From Halobacteriovoraceae bacterium (GTDB lineage: Bacteria; Bdellovibrionota; Bacteriovoracia; Bacteriovoracales; Bacteriovoracaceae): a stretch of 5,557 bases of DNA. The stretch is from the NCBI GenBank assembly GCA_018663815.1, contig JABJPQ010000612.1, positions 1 to 5,557 of the forward strand, written 5' to 3'. This document shows, in pieces, positions 1 through 5,557 of this stretch. The first letter of the stretch is position 1. Every line of letters starts with the position of its first letter. The notes under the pieces are model-generated. The model had not been told where the DNA came from, did no database searches, and saw nothing but the letters and a program-made list of their open reading frames with translations. A program made the translations under genes and the position numbers.

Positions 1-84
1 GATTGTGAAAAATTTTGGATTCAGAAATTGCTCTTTGGAGAAATGGATGGTTATGATGCGAGACTATGGGGATTTGGGTTTTAA
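1..84 (+). CDS. Possible 3' end of a gene entering from the left
   Basis: An open frame runs from the first base to TAA at 82-84, followed at once by TAG at 85-87. The 27 residues are rich in aromatics and end in DARLWGFGF. I do not recognise the family. The piece is short enough to be chance: another frame (2-115) is also open and carries a CSLC pair. It does not look like the catalytic or coiled-coil part of a serine recombinase, so I see no reason to join it to the recombinase tail that follows. The 74 bases between it and that next frame hold no ribosome binding site or hairpin that I can see. Confidence 0.3.
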   Translation, partial: DCEKFWIQKLLFGEMDGYDARLWGFGF

Positions 85-144
85 TAGGAAATGTTCTTTG
101 TGTTTAGTTTATGAGTAGTAGTTTGGAATGTTTACCCACCACCG

Positions 145-162
145 ACCGATGACAACCGATGA
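145..162 (+). repeat. Short tandem repeat, 10-base period
   Basis: ACCGATGA occurs at 145-152 and again at 155-162, separated by CA, with a further ACCG at 141-144 in front. The repeat spans the first possible ATG (159) of the recombinase-like frame and sits where a full-length recombinase gene would be expected to continue upstream. It could be a slippage product or a scar at a recombination junction, or simply chance. Confidence 0.4.
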
Positions 163-857
163 AAGAAGAAATTGTAAGCAAGAATAATTTAGAGGTAGCG
201 AACTTTTTTAAGAGGGATTTTTCTTCAAAACTTTTGAAAATTGACGGTAGAGAGAGACGAAATTTACTTGAGGAGATGATTGACAAGATTGTCTTGAGAA
301 GTGACGGTATGATGGAAATTCAATGGGTTAATGGTGATGTAGGTGAAATAAAAGACCAAAAAAAAGCCGACACAGTGGACGACAAATTTTTGTATTCAAA
401 CGAAAATGGCGGGCTACCTAATCTCAAATCTCAACTAGAGTTTCCTCCACTACAACTTATTGTAAAGAAAGAGTTTTTTCCAAAACCAAGATACAAAGAT
501 AAAGATTTCCTCCACCGTAAATATGTCCTAGAAGGTCGCTCTGTACGGCAAATAGCAGATGAGATTTTTTCCTCCAGAGAAGCTGTTAGAGTGAATTTAA
601 TGAAACACGGAGTCAAATTAAGAGAGCCAAATCAACATCACGGCAGACCTGCTCAAATTAAATATGGCCATAAGGCTTTCAAAAATGAGGTTGTAGAGCA
701 TTTTAAGGAACAAAGAGTAGTTAGAGCCGTCAATGAGATGAAAGAGCAGGGTATGAGTCTGAGAGCGATTGCCAGATCGTTACAAGAGTTAAAGATACCA
801 ACTAAATGTCGTGGGAAGTCATGGCATCCAGAGATGGTAAAACGAATTATTGTTTAG
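159..857 (+). pseudogene. C-terminal fragment of a serine site-specific recombinase
   Basis: The 232-residue frame looks like the rear part of a large serine recombinase, an enzyme that cuts and rejoins DNA at attachment sites. Residues 25-57 (DGRERRNLLEEMIDKIVL, then an acidic and Trp-containing strand) resemble the segment that usually follows the coiled coil in these enzymes. Residues 124-152 form a helix-turn-helix (EGRSVRQIADEI, then SSREAVRVNLMKHG). Residues 156-170 carry EPNQHHGRP, and residues 185-231 carry a second recombinase-type unit with GMSLRAIARSL and IPTKCRGKSWHPEMV. The N-terminal resolvase domain with its catalytic serine is missing. No Shine-Dalgarno precedes ATG 159, and the same frame is closed by TGA at 150-152. 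I read it as a truncated gene left by a mobile element. A stand-alone DNA-binding protein is the alternative. The family assignment is firm; pseudogene status is inferred. Confidence 0.7.
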
Positions 858-1926
858 TTTCGTTAATTGCTTTTTGAAATGCAGTAGGAAAATTATTAAG
901 ACCTTTTAGGTATTCTGCGCCTAGCATTGAGATTAGTGTCTTATTCTTTTCTTTCCACGTTTTTAGAGCATCAAGCATTTTATCAGAGTTATCGTGAACA
1001 TCTTGTGAGTATTTGAATAATTCTAAATCAGCTTTAATATTTGATGAGATCGCATTTATTGTACAGTTTATATCATAGTCATTCATGAAAAAGGGATAGC
1101 CAAAAGTACAGATAGGGGCCATGTAAGCAAACCGAGAGAAGTCAAAGTCGTATATAATTGGAAACATTTCTCCTTTTATATTTTTAAACATCTTTGAGTT
1201 TTTTTCACCAAAGTAAATATCTTTGTGCCCAGATGCATCTATAATGTGTGAAAAATACCCTGGAATACCATAATCATAATTTGAAATAAAAAGTTCAAAA
1301 CCATTAACTATACTTACTAACTCAGAGTTTGTTTGGGATGGAATTTTATCAGCTAGTTGAAGAAGGTCTAAGATTTCAACATATTCAAGGTTCAACCTTT
1401 TCTCAAGTGATTTTTTTGGTTCAAGTAGGAAACCGTATTGTTCATAATTTGGATAGGTATTAGAAGTATCAATATATTTAATTTTTAAGAGTCGTGCCTT
1501 AAAACCATAGTCTGTTACTTCTTCATATAATTTATAAATTAGATAATTGGCAATGATTTGTTTGTCTTGCTCTTCATCATATTTATTTTCAAGACAAGTT
1601 CCCTTAGTAAATAGTTTAATCTTTTTTATTCCAGAAAACTGAGTGCCCTTGTTCTCTTTTTTATTAAATTTTAGTTTAAGTTGAGGTTGTTTGCAGTCAA
1701 ACGAACCTTTTCCTCTCGAAAGAACTTGTACTTTATAGGACTTGTTATCTAATTGGCTCGTAAATTGACCCTCAAGGCCTTCTTCTCTTAAATTCTCTTT
1801 ATCTGCTTGTAACCGTGCAATGTCATACTTCAACTCAACATTGATAATTGAACTATCATCAAATAATTTTGCGGCAAAGGCATTGCTGAAAGTAAAAAAT
1901 AAGACAAGTGATAAGGTATATTTCAT
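847..1926 (-). CDS. Exported protein of uncharacterised family, CotH/kinase-like signatures
   Basis: This 359-residue protein starts with a clear Sec signal peptide: MKYTLSLVLFF, then cleavage near AFA-A at residues 18-19. It therefore acts in the envelope or outside the cell. It matches a conserved bacterial family of unknown role by its order of motifs. These are an RG turn (71-72) with C78 and C111 flanking a basic LKLKF/IKKIKLF pair, then a YLIYKLYEEVTD helix and ARLLKIKYIDT (144-154). GFLLEP (165-170), SNYDYGIPGY (215-224) and YDFDFSRF (259-266) follow. The Asn/Asp loop followed by DFD recalls the catalytic loop and metal-binding motif of CotH-type atypical kinases; that link is inference. 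It lies 9 bases after the lipoprotein gene with only a weak ribosome site (TAAGACTT), so it is probably translated by coupling. Its last codons overlap the recombinase remnant. Confidence 0.8.
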   Translation of the reverse strand: MKYTLSLVLFFTFSNAFAAKLFDDSSIINVELKYDIARLQADKENLREEGLEGQFTSQLDNKSYKVQVLSRGKGSFDCKQPQLKLKFNKKENKGTQFSGIKKIKLFTKGTCLENKYDEEQDKQIIANYLIYKLYEEVTDYGFKARLLKIKYIDTSNTYPNYEQYGFLLEPKKSLEKRLNLEYVEILDLLQLADKIPSQTNSELVSIVNGFELFISNYDYGIPGYFSHIIDASGHKDIYFGEKNSKMFKNIKGEMFPIIYDFDFSRFAYMAPICTFGYPFFMNDYDINCTINAISSNIKADLELFKYSQDVHDNSDKMLDALKTWKEKNKTLISMLGAEYLKGLNNFPTAFQKAINETKQ

Positions 1927-1935
1927 ATTTAAGTC

Positions 1936-2529
1936 TTAATCCAACCCTAGAGGTACAATCATTTCAGCATCAACACAGTTTGCAACCTTAGCTGAGCCAG
2001 ATTCAGTTGAAATCATATTACTCTGATCATCGAATGACTTACTAACTAAAGTAATTTCAAACTCATTAACTTTAGAGTCAAAAGAGATATTTGCATCTAC
2101 CGAAAATATCTTTTTATCTTCGTCAGTTTCAACGGCACTTGATGATTTAACTGTTATCCCTGTGGCCTTGTATATTCCATCATTCTCTGATGAGTAAGAA
2201 AGGGTAAAGAAAATTTCTCTTTTACCTATTGTTATATTTGGTTCAACCGATTTTTTATCAGCATTTACAGTATATAATTTATGGTAAAGAGGCTTTTCAG
2301 GACTTTCTTTTGAACGATCAAGATAAAAGACTTGAGACTTGTCACCGGTATCTAAGTTTTCAAGTTCACACTCAAAACCCGCTTTTGGTTTTTTAAGGTT
2401 TGCTAAGATTTCCTCAGACTTTGAAGTATCAGGCTTAGGTACTTTAACGTCTGTTTTTGATGTTTTCTTTTCACACCCAATCATTGTCAGTGTAACTAAA
2501 CTAGCAAGTAATACTGGTTTTAAATTCAT
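1936..2529 (-). CDS. Predicted lipoprotein of unknown function
   Basis: This 197-residue protein begins with a lipoprotein signal peptide: NLKPV, a hydrophobic run, then TMIGC with the lipidated cysteine at residue 19. A charged Lys/Ser/Thr/Pro linker (20-48) follows. The globular part is predicted to be mostly beta strands, and its only two other cysteines, C54 and C185, could form a disulfide closing the domain. I chose ATG 2529 because GGAG lies 7 bases upstream. A start 39 bases earlier, at 2568, would put 13 residues before the signal peptide and lose that site. It is the first gene of a two-gene unit with the exported kinase-like protein, so the two may work together at the envelope. 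I do not recognise the family and assign no function. Confidence 0.8.
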   Translation of the reverse strand: MNLKPVLLASLVTLTMIGCEKKTSKTDVKVPKPDTSKSEEILANLKKPKAGFECELENLDTGDKSQVFYLDRSKESPEKPLYHKLYTVNADKKSVEPNITIGKREIFFTLSYSSENDGIYKATGITVKSSSAVETDEDKKIFSVDANISFDSKVNEFEITLVSKSFDDQSNMISTESGSAKVANCVDAEMIVPLGLD

Positions 2530-2536
2530 TGGTAGG

Positions 2537-2540
2537 CTCC
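2537..2540 (-). promoter_or_regulatory. Ribosome binding site deciding the lipoprotein start
   Basis: On the minus strand GGAG is followed by 7 bases and then ATG at 2529-2527. This spacing favours the shorter lipoprotein frame, whose signal peptide then begins directly with MNLK. Confidence 0.65.
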
Positions 2541-2704
2541 GGTATAATAAATTATTTAACAAAGACATATACCAATTGATACGGTTTGATTGAAGGTATT
2601 TGGTACGATGGAGTAAAGATTACATGCTCTTACGGCTTACAATTATTTGGGATTTTATTGAAATTAAAATACAAATATAGTTCATAAAAAATCACTGTGG
2701 AATA

Positions 2705-2737
2705 TTGACATCTGCTAAATAGATACCATCTTAATAT
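2705..2737 (+). promoter_or_regulatory. Tentative promoter for the CBASS operon in the divergent intergenic region
   Basis: The 267 bases between the divergent lipoprotein and cap5 genes hold no gene that I can support. On the plus strand a perfect TTGACA stands at 2705-2710. The best -10-like box, TAATAT at 2732-2737, is 21 bases away, longer than the usual 16-18. A second -10-like box, CATAAT at 2765-2770, has no matching -35. Transcription could start from either. A short inverted pair, TACCAA (2570-2575) and TTGGTA (2600-2605), lies nearer the lipoprotein side and might be an operator, but six-base arms are weak evidence. No long hairpin or riboswitch is seen. Confidence 0.25.
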
Positions 2738-2785
2738 AGTCGGGTAATGGATAACCTTTATCGACATAATTTTAGTGACTTAGCT

Positions 2786-2791
2786 AGGAGG
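2786..2791 (+). promoter_or_regulatory. Strong ribosome binding site of cap5
   Basis: A perfect AGGAGG ends 5 bases before TTG 2797 and 11 bases before GTG 2803. The nearer spacing favours the TTG start, and the two choices differ by only two residues. Confidence 0.7.
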
Positions 2792-2796
2792 GCAAA

Positions 2797-3927
2797 TTGT
2801 CGGTGAGCTATATACCAGATAAAATAAAGTTTATGCTGTGGGGAAGATCAGCAGGAAGATGCAATTATTGTAATTCTCAGCTTTATATGGACCCTTTAAC
2901 CAAATCAAAATTTAATACTGCATATATTGCGCACATTGTCGCTGATAAACCAAATGGTCCTCGAGGTCATGAAAAAGACTCCGAAGTATTAAAATCTTCT
3001 TATTCAAACTTGATGTTGATGTGTGATGTTCACCATAGGTTGATTGACAGGGAGGATGTCACAGGCCATCCAGTAGAACTGCTCATGAAAATGAAGGAAG
3101 ACCATGAAAACAGAATCTCAATTCAGAGTGAGCTAACTAACGATAAACAAAGTCATGTCCTACTATACGGTGCAAAAGTTGGCCACCATTCAAGTCCGCT
3201 TACTTGGCAAAAAAGCTATGAGGCTATATCTCCAAAGAAATTTCCAGCAGATATTAATCCTATAAAAATTGGCCTTGATAACAGTGCAACAAGAGATGAT
3301 GAAGAACATTACTGGTCACTTGAAAAAATTAACCTTGAAAAAAACTTCCAGCGTTTAGTTAAGTCACAGCTTAGTGATGGCCATATAAAACATTTATCTG
3401 TTTTTGCTATTGCTCCTCAACCCTTGCTTATTGAATTAGGACGGCTAATCTCTGATTTTGTACCATCTGATGTTTATCAGTTAAAGAGAGAGCCATCAAC
3501 GTGGTCATGGGTTGATGGAAAAGATGTAGCGTTTTTAATAACAGAGGCAAAAGATAAAAGAGTAAATGTAGCCCTAAATATTTCTTTAAGTGGCAATATT
3601 AGTGATGAAAGAATAACAGATGTATTAGGTGAAGATACATCAATTTGGACATTAACTATCAATGATCCACATAATGATTTTTTAAAAACTCCAAAGACGT
3701 TAGAGTCCTTTAGACAGACAGTTCGAAAACTTTACAACGAAATAAAAAGGGTACATGGACAAAACACTATTCTAAATGTTTTTCCAGCAATGCCAGTGTC
3801 AGCAGCTGTTGAATTTGGAAGAGTTTGGCAACCAAAAGCAGATATGGAAATGATTATATATGATCAAAATAGAAATAGAGATGGTTTTATTAAAACAATA
3901 GAAATTCAAAACACGGAAAGAGAGTAG
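2797..3927 (+). CDS. cap5: Cap5: HNH-SAVED nuclease effector of CBASS
   Basis: This is the killer enzyme of a CBASS phage-defence operon. In the Cap5 family, a cyclic oligonucleotide bound by the C-terminal SAVED domain activates the N-terminal HNH nuclease, which degrades DNA in the infected cell. The 376 residues have the family's usual size. The HNH part (about 12-107) opens with LWGRSAGRCNYC, giving zinc-type C22 and C25. It continues with AHI (H46), SNL (N71) and C76-x-x-HH (79-80). A linker with GAKVGHHSSP and KKFPAD leads into SAVED (about 160-370), marked by HLSVFAIAPQPLLIELG (199-215), EPSTWSW, and near the end SAAVEFGRVW and IIYD. The start is TTG 2797, with GTG 2803 possible. The stop overlaps the ribosome site of the next gene, so translation is probably coupled. 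The effector comes first in this operon. Confidence 0.93.
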   Translation: MSVSYIPDKIKFMLWGRSAGRCNYCNSQLYMDPLTKSKFNTAYIAHIVADKPNGPRGHEKDSEVLKSSYSNLMLMCDVHHRLIDREDVTGHPVELLMKMKEDHENRISIQSELTNDKQSHVLLYGAKVGHHSSPLTWQKSYEAISPKKFPADINPIKIGLDNSATRDDEEHYWSLEKINLEKNFQRLVKSQLSDGHIKHLSVFAIAPQPLLIELGRLISDFVPSDVYQLKREPSTWSWVDGKDVAFLITEAKDKRVNVALNISLSGNISDERITDVLGEDTSIWTLTINDPHNDFLKTPKTLESFRQTVRKLYNEIKRVHGQNTILNVFPAMPVSAAVEFGRVWQPKADMEMIIYDQNRNRDGFIKTIEIQNTERE

Positions 3928-3930
3928 GAG
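3926..3930 (+). promoter_or_regulatory. Ribosome binding site of the CD-NTase gene, overlapping the cap5 stop
   Basis: AGGAG shares two bases with the cap5 TAG stop and lies 6 bases before ATG 3937, the arrangement expected for coupled translation within an operon. Confidence 0.75.
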
Positions 3931-3936
3931 AAGTAT

Positions 3937-5070
3937 ATGTATAAATTAAGTTCTAAAAACTTAAACCTTATGATGGAGGAAATCTATACAGATTTAGATG
4001 TTCCATTAGAATTAAAAAAGGAAGCGGAGACGAAATACCTAAACTTGGGTGAATGGCTAAATCAAGATTCACAATCAAAGTTTAAATCAGACTCTCAACT
4101 ATATATTCAGGGCTCAACTTTATTAGGTACATCAGTAAGGCCTATAAAGAGAGGTGATGAGTATGACTTCGATCTTGTTTATAAAAGAAATATTAAGAAA
4201 GATGGTATATCTCAAAAAGATTTTAAGGACCAAGTGGGTGAACAATTAACTCGGTATATTCAATATTTAAAAGATGGAGGAGAAAAAGATATTCCTTTTC
4301 TTATTGAAGGGAAACGTTGTTGGACTTTGCAATATAAAGGACGGTTTCATATTGATGTATTACCAGCGTTACCAGACCCTGAACCTGAATATTTAATGGA
4401 TCCAGAAGATGGATTAATCATCACTGATAAAGAACTGACTCAATGGCAATTTAGTAACCCGAAAGGTTATCACTCATGGTTTAAAAAATCGATGAGGTAT
4501 GCTTTAACAGAGTTAAGAAACTCTTTAGCGAAATCTGATGGAGTTGAAGTCGAAGATGTTCCTCAACATAAAACTAAGACAACCCTACAAAAAGCGATTC
4601 AAATTTTAAAACGACATCGTGATAGTACCTATATGGGGAGTAAAGATGACAAGCCTATATCAGTTATTATTACGACTCTAGCATCCCATGCTTATAATAA
4701 TAGTGATAATCTTTATGTTGCATTAACAGAGATTGTTAAAAATATGAATAATTATATTGAAGATCGAGATGGTGTTTACTGGGTAGAAAACCCAATAAAT
4801 AAAAAAGAAAATTTTGCAGATAAATGGGAAAGTAATCCAAAAAGAGCGGAAGAAATGTTTCGATGGATTGAGTCAGCAAACAAGGAATTTGAGTCTTATC
4901 AAAATGAAACGAATATTGATGTCATTACAGAATCACTTGAGAAATCTTTTCGTCTGGACAATGCTACGGCAATCACAGGAAAAGCTAAAAAACGAGAGGG
5001 CCTCGCAGTAGCCGCAAAAGCAGTTGAGGTCAAAACTGATCCATGGAGCCACTCAGGAGATAGTTATTAA
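3937..5070 (+). CDS. CBASS CD-NTase (cGAS/DncV-like cyclic oligonucleotide synthase)
   Basis: This cytosolic enzyme should join nucleotides into a cyclic di- or trinucleotide that switches on the neighbouring Cap5. The 377-residue length is typical. The nucleotidyltransferase core shows QGSTLLGTS (G59-S60) and EYDFDLV, with metal-binding D77 and D79. The third carboxylate is D140 in FHIDVLPALPD. The helical C-terminal half carries LQKAIQILKRHRD (217-229), PISVIITTLASHAY (240-253) and VENP/ENFADKW (283-297), all usual in this fold. All catalytic residues are present, so it should be active. The clade, and so the exact product, cannot be read safely. Cap5 partners often use a cGAMP isomer or a cyclic trinucleotide. 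The tail ends SHSGDSY, with Tyr last, whereas CD-NTases conjugated in type II systems commonly end in Gly or Ala. The gene starts 9 bases after cap5. Confidence 0.93.
   Translation: MYKLSSKNLNLMMEEIYTDLDVPLELKKEAETKYLNLGEWLNQDSQSKFKSDSQLYIQGSTLLGTSVRPIKRGDEYDFDLVYKRNIKKDGISQKDFKDQVGEQLTRYIQYLKDGGEKDIPFLIEGKRCWTLQYKGRFHIDVLPALPDPEPEYLMDPEDGLIITDKELTQWQFSNPKGYHSWFKKSMRYALTELRNSLAKSDGVEVEDVPQHKTKTTLQKAIQILKRHRDSTYMGSKDDKPISVIITTLASHAYNNSDNLYVALTEIVKNMNNYIEDRDGVYWVENPINKKENFADKWESNPKRAEEMFRWIESANKEFESYQNETNIDVITESLEKSFRLDNATAITGKAKKREGLAVAAKAVEVKTDPWSHSGDSY
5056..5060 (+). promoter_or_regulatory. Ribosome binding site inside the CD-NTase 3' end, serving the E2 gene
   Basis: GGAGA lies inside the last codons of the CD-NTase gene. 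Counting from GGAG, it is 6 bases before ATT 5066, which is in the E2 frame, and 13 bases before ATG 5073, which is not. The good spacing to a rare ATT start is the main reason for placing the E2 start there. Confidence 0.5.
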
Positions 5071-5557
5071 AGATGAGTTTATTTTAGACATCAAGGAGTC
5101 TTTAAAAGAATACAAAGGTTTTAAATTTTCAAGTTTTACCTCAAAGCCAACGGTTATTGGTCAATGGGAAGTTAAGTTTGAAGGAGTGGTATATGAAACC
5201 TATGATATAAAGATAACTTTTGATGGCTACCCTGAGCATTTACCAAAGGTGTATGAGACTTCAAATAAAATACCCCATGAAGAAGATATGCATTTTAATC
5301 CTCCTGATTGGCATGCTTGTTTGTTTGTTTCGCATCAACGGTGGGAAGTTTTTCCTAAAGGAAGTTCTTTCTTAACTTTTTTAAAAGTGCCTGTTCATAA
5401 TTTTTTCTTAGGTCAATCTTTTTTTTCTATGTATGGACATTGGCCTGAGGGTAGAGAGAGAGGTCACGGAAATAAAGGAATTGTAGAATACTATCAAGAA
5501 TTATTCGGCACAAAAGATAAAAAAATTATTTATTCTTTGCTAAGAGAAACATTCGAA
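5066..5557 (+). CDS. E2-like conjugating enzyme of type II-short CBASS (3' end outside window)
   Basis: The frame is open to the window edge (164 codons, no stop). It encodes a homologue of the E2 enzymes that carry a protein on a cysteine thioester. In CBASS these modify or regulate the CD-NTase. Visible features are an early amphipathic helix (LDIKESLKEY) and a beta sheet with YDIKITFDGYPEHLP (46-60), the E2-type YP..P turn. HFNPPDWHACLF (76-87) follows, with C85 as the only cysteine and so the likely active site. The tail has GHWPEGRERGHGNKGIVEYYQELFG, resembling other CBASS E2 proteins. No E1 domain is fused. The frame is open only from 5012. Possible starts are TTG 5024, which has no ribosome site, or ATT 5066, which is well spaced from GGAG and overlaps the CD-NTase stop. 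A lost T after ATG 5073 is the other explanation. Family confidence is high, start confidence low. Confidence 0.8.
   Translation, partial: MKDEFILDIKESLKEYKGFKFSSFTSKPTVIGQWEVKFEGVVYETYDIKITFDGYPEHLPKVYETSNKIPHEEDMHFNPPDWHACLFVSHQRWEVFPKGSSFLTFLKVPVHNFFLGQSFFSMYGHWPEGRERGHGNKGIVEYYQELFGTKDKKIIYSLLRETFE

Noticed and set aside
104..286. 60-codon open frame on the minus strand
   Set aside because: It lies mostly antisense to the recombinase fragment, has low-complexity Ser/Lys/Leu composition, no ribosome site and no recognisable motif.
2339..2593. 84-codon open frame on the plus strand
   Set aside because: It is antisense to the lipoprotein gene, which has a clear lipobox and ribosome site, so it is a shadow frame.
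2570..2605. TACCAA/TTGGTA inverted pair as an operator or terminator
   Set aside because: The arms are six bases with a 24-base gap and no T run, which is expected by chance in AT-rich DNA.
2797..3927. HNH gene as a restriction endonuclease or homing nuclease
   Set aside because: The C-terminal SAVED signatures and the adjacent CD-NTase identify it as a CBASS effector.
4814..5011. 65-codon open frame in the E2 reading frame, inside the CD-NTase gene
   Set aside because: It is the out-of-frame reading of conserved CD-NTase sequence (ENFADKW region). It ends in TAG before the E2 frame opens, so it is not an E2 extension.
3937..5070. Nucleotidyltransferase as a MNT-type toxin-antitoxin component or CCA enzyme
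   Set aside because: The length, the helical domain motifs (KRHRD, ENFADKW) and the SAVED/E2 neighbours all fit a CD-NTase.
5073..5087. ATG 5073 as a real start with programmed frameshifting into the E2 frame
   Set aside because: A -1 shift would be needed within MSLF before TAG, and no slippery heptamer or stimulatory structure is seen. A lost T or an ATT start explains the site more simply.

Overview
The window is AT-rich, with genes on both strands, Shine-Dalgarno-led operons and bacterial secretion signals, so it is bacterial. The protein styles fit a low-GC Gram-negative. A Bdellovibrionota-type relative (Bacteriovorax or Halobacteriovorax) is a reasonable guess, based on the recombinase tail and the secreted 359-residue family, but I cannot prove it. 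I see no rRNA, tRNA or CRISPR array.

Left part (1-857, + strand): a possible gene tail ends at 84. It is followed by a 232-codon open frame that looks like only the C-terminal DNA-binding part of a serine site-specific recombinase. The catalytic resolvase domain is not in the window, and the frame has no ribosome binding site and is closed by a stop codon just upstream. It is probably a mobile-element remnant.

Middle (847-2529, - strand): a two-gene transcription unit. The first gene encodes a 197-residue lipoprotein of unknown function. The second, 9 bases downstream, encodes an exported 359-residue protein of a conserved uncharacterised family with kinase-like (CotH-like) signatures. The second gene overlaps the recombinase remnant tail-to-tail by 11 bases.

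Right part (2797-5557, + strand, running off the end): a compact three-gene CBASS anti-phage operon. The order is an HNH-SAVED nuclease effector (Cap5), a cGAS/DncV-like nucleotidyltransferase (CD-NTase), and an E2-like ubiquitin-conjugating enzyme homologue that is incomplete at the window edge. With an E2 but no E1 or JAB/Cap3 gene visible, this matches the type II-short layout. The expected logic is that phage infection activates the CD-NTase, possibly after E2-dependent modification, and that it then makes a cyclic oligonucleotide. This ligand binds the SAVED domain of Cap5, and the HNH domain degrades DNA, stopping phage replication.

The oddest detail is the start of the E2 gene. Its reading frame has no well-placed ATG/GTG/TTG. 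Either it starts at an ATT codon overlapping the CD-NTase stop, or one T has been lost from a short T run just after an ATG in another frame.
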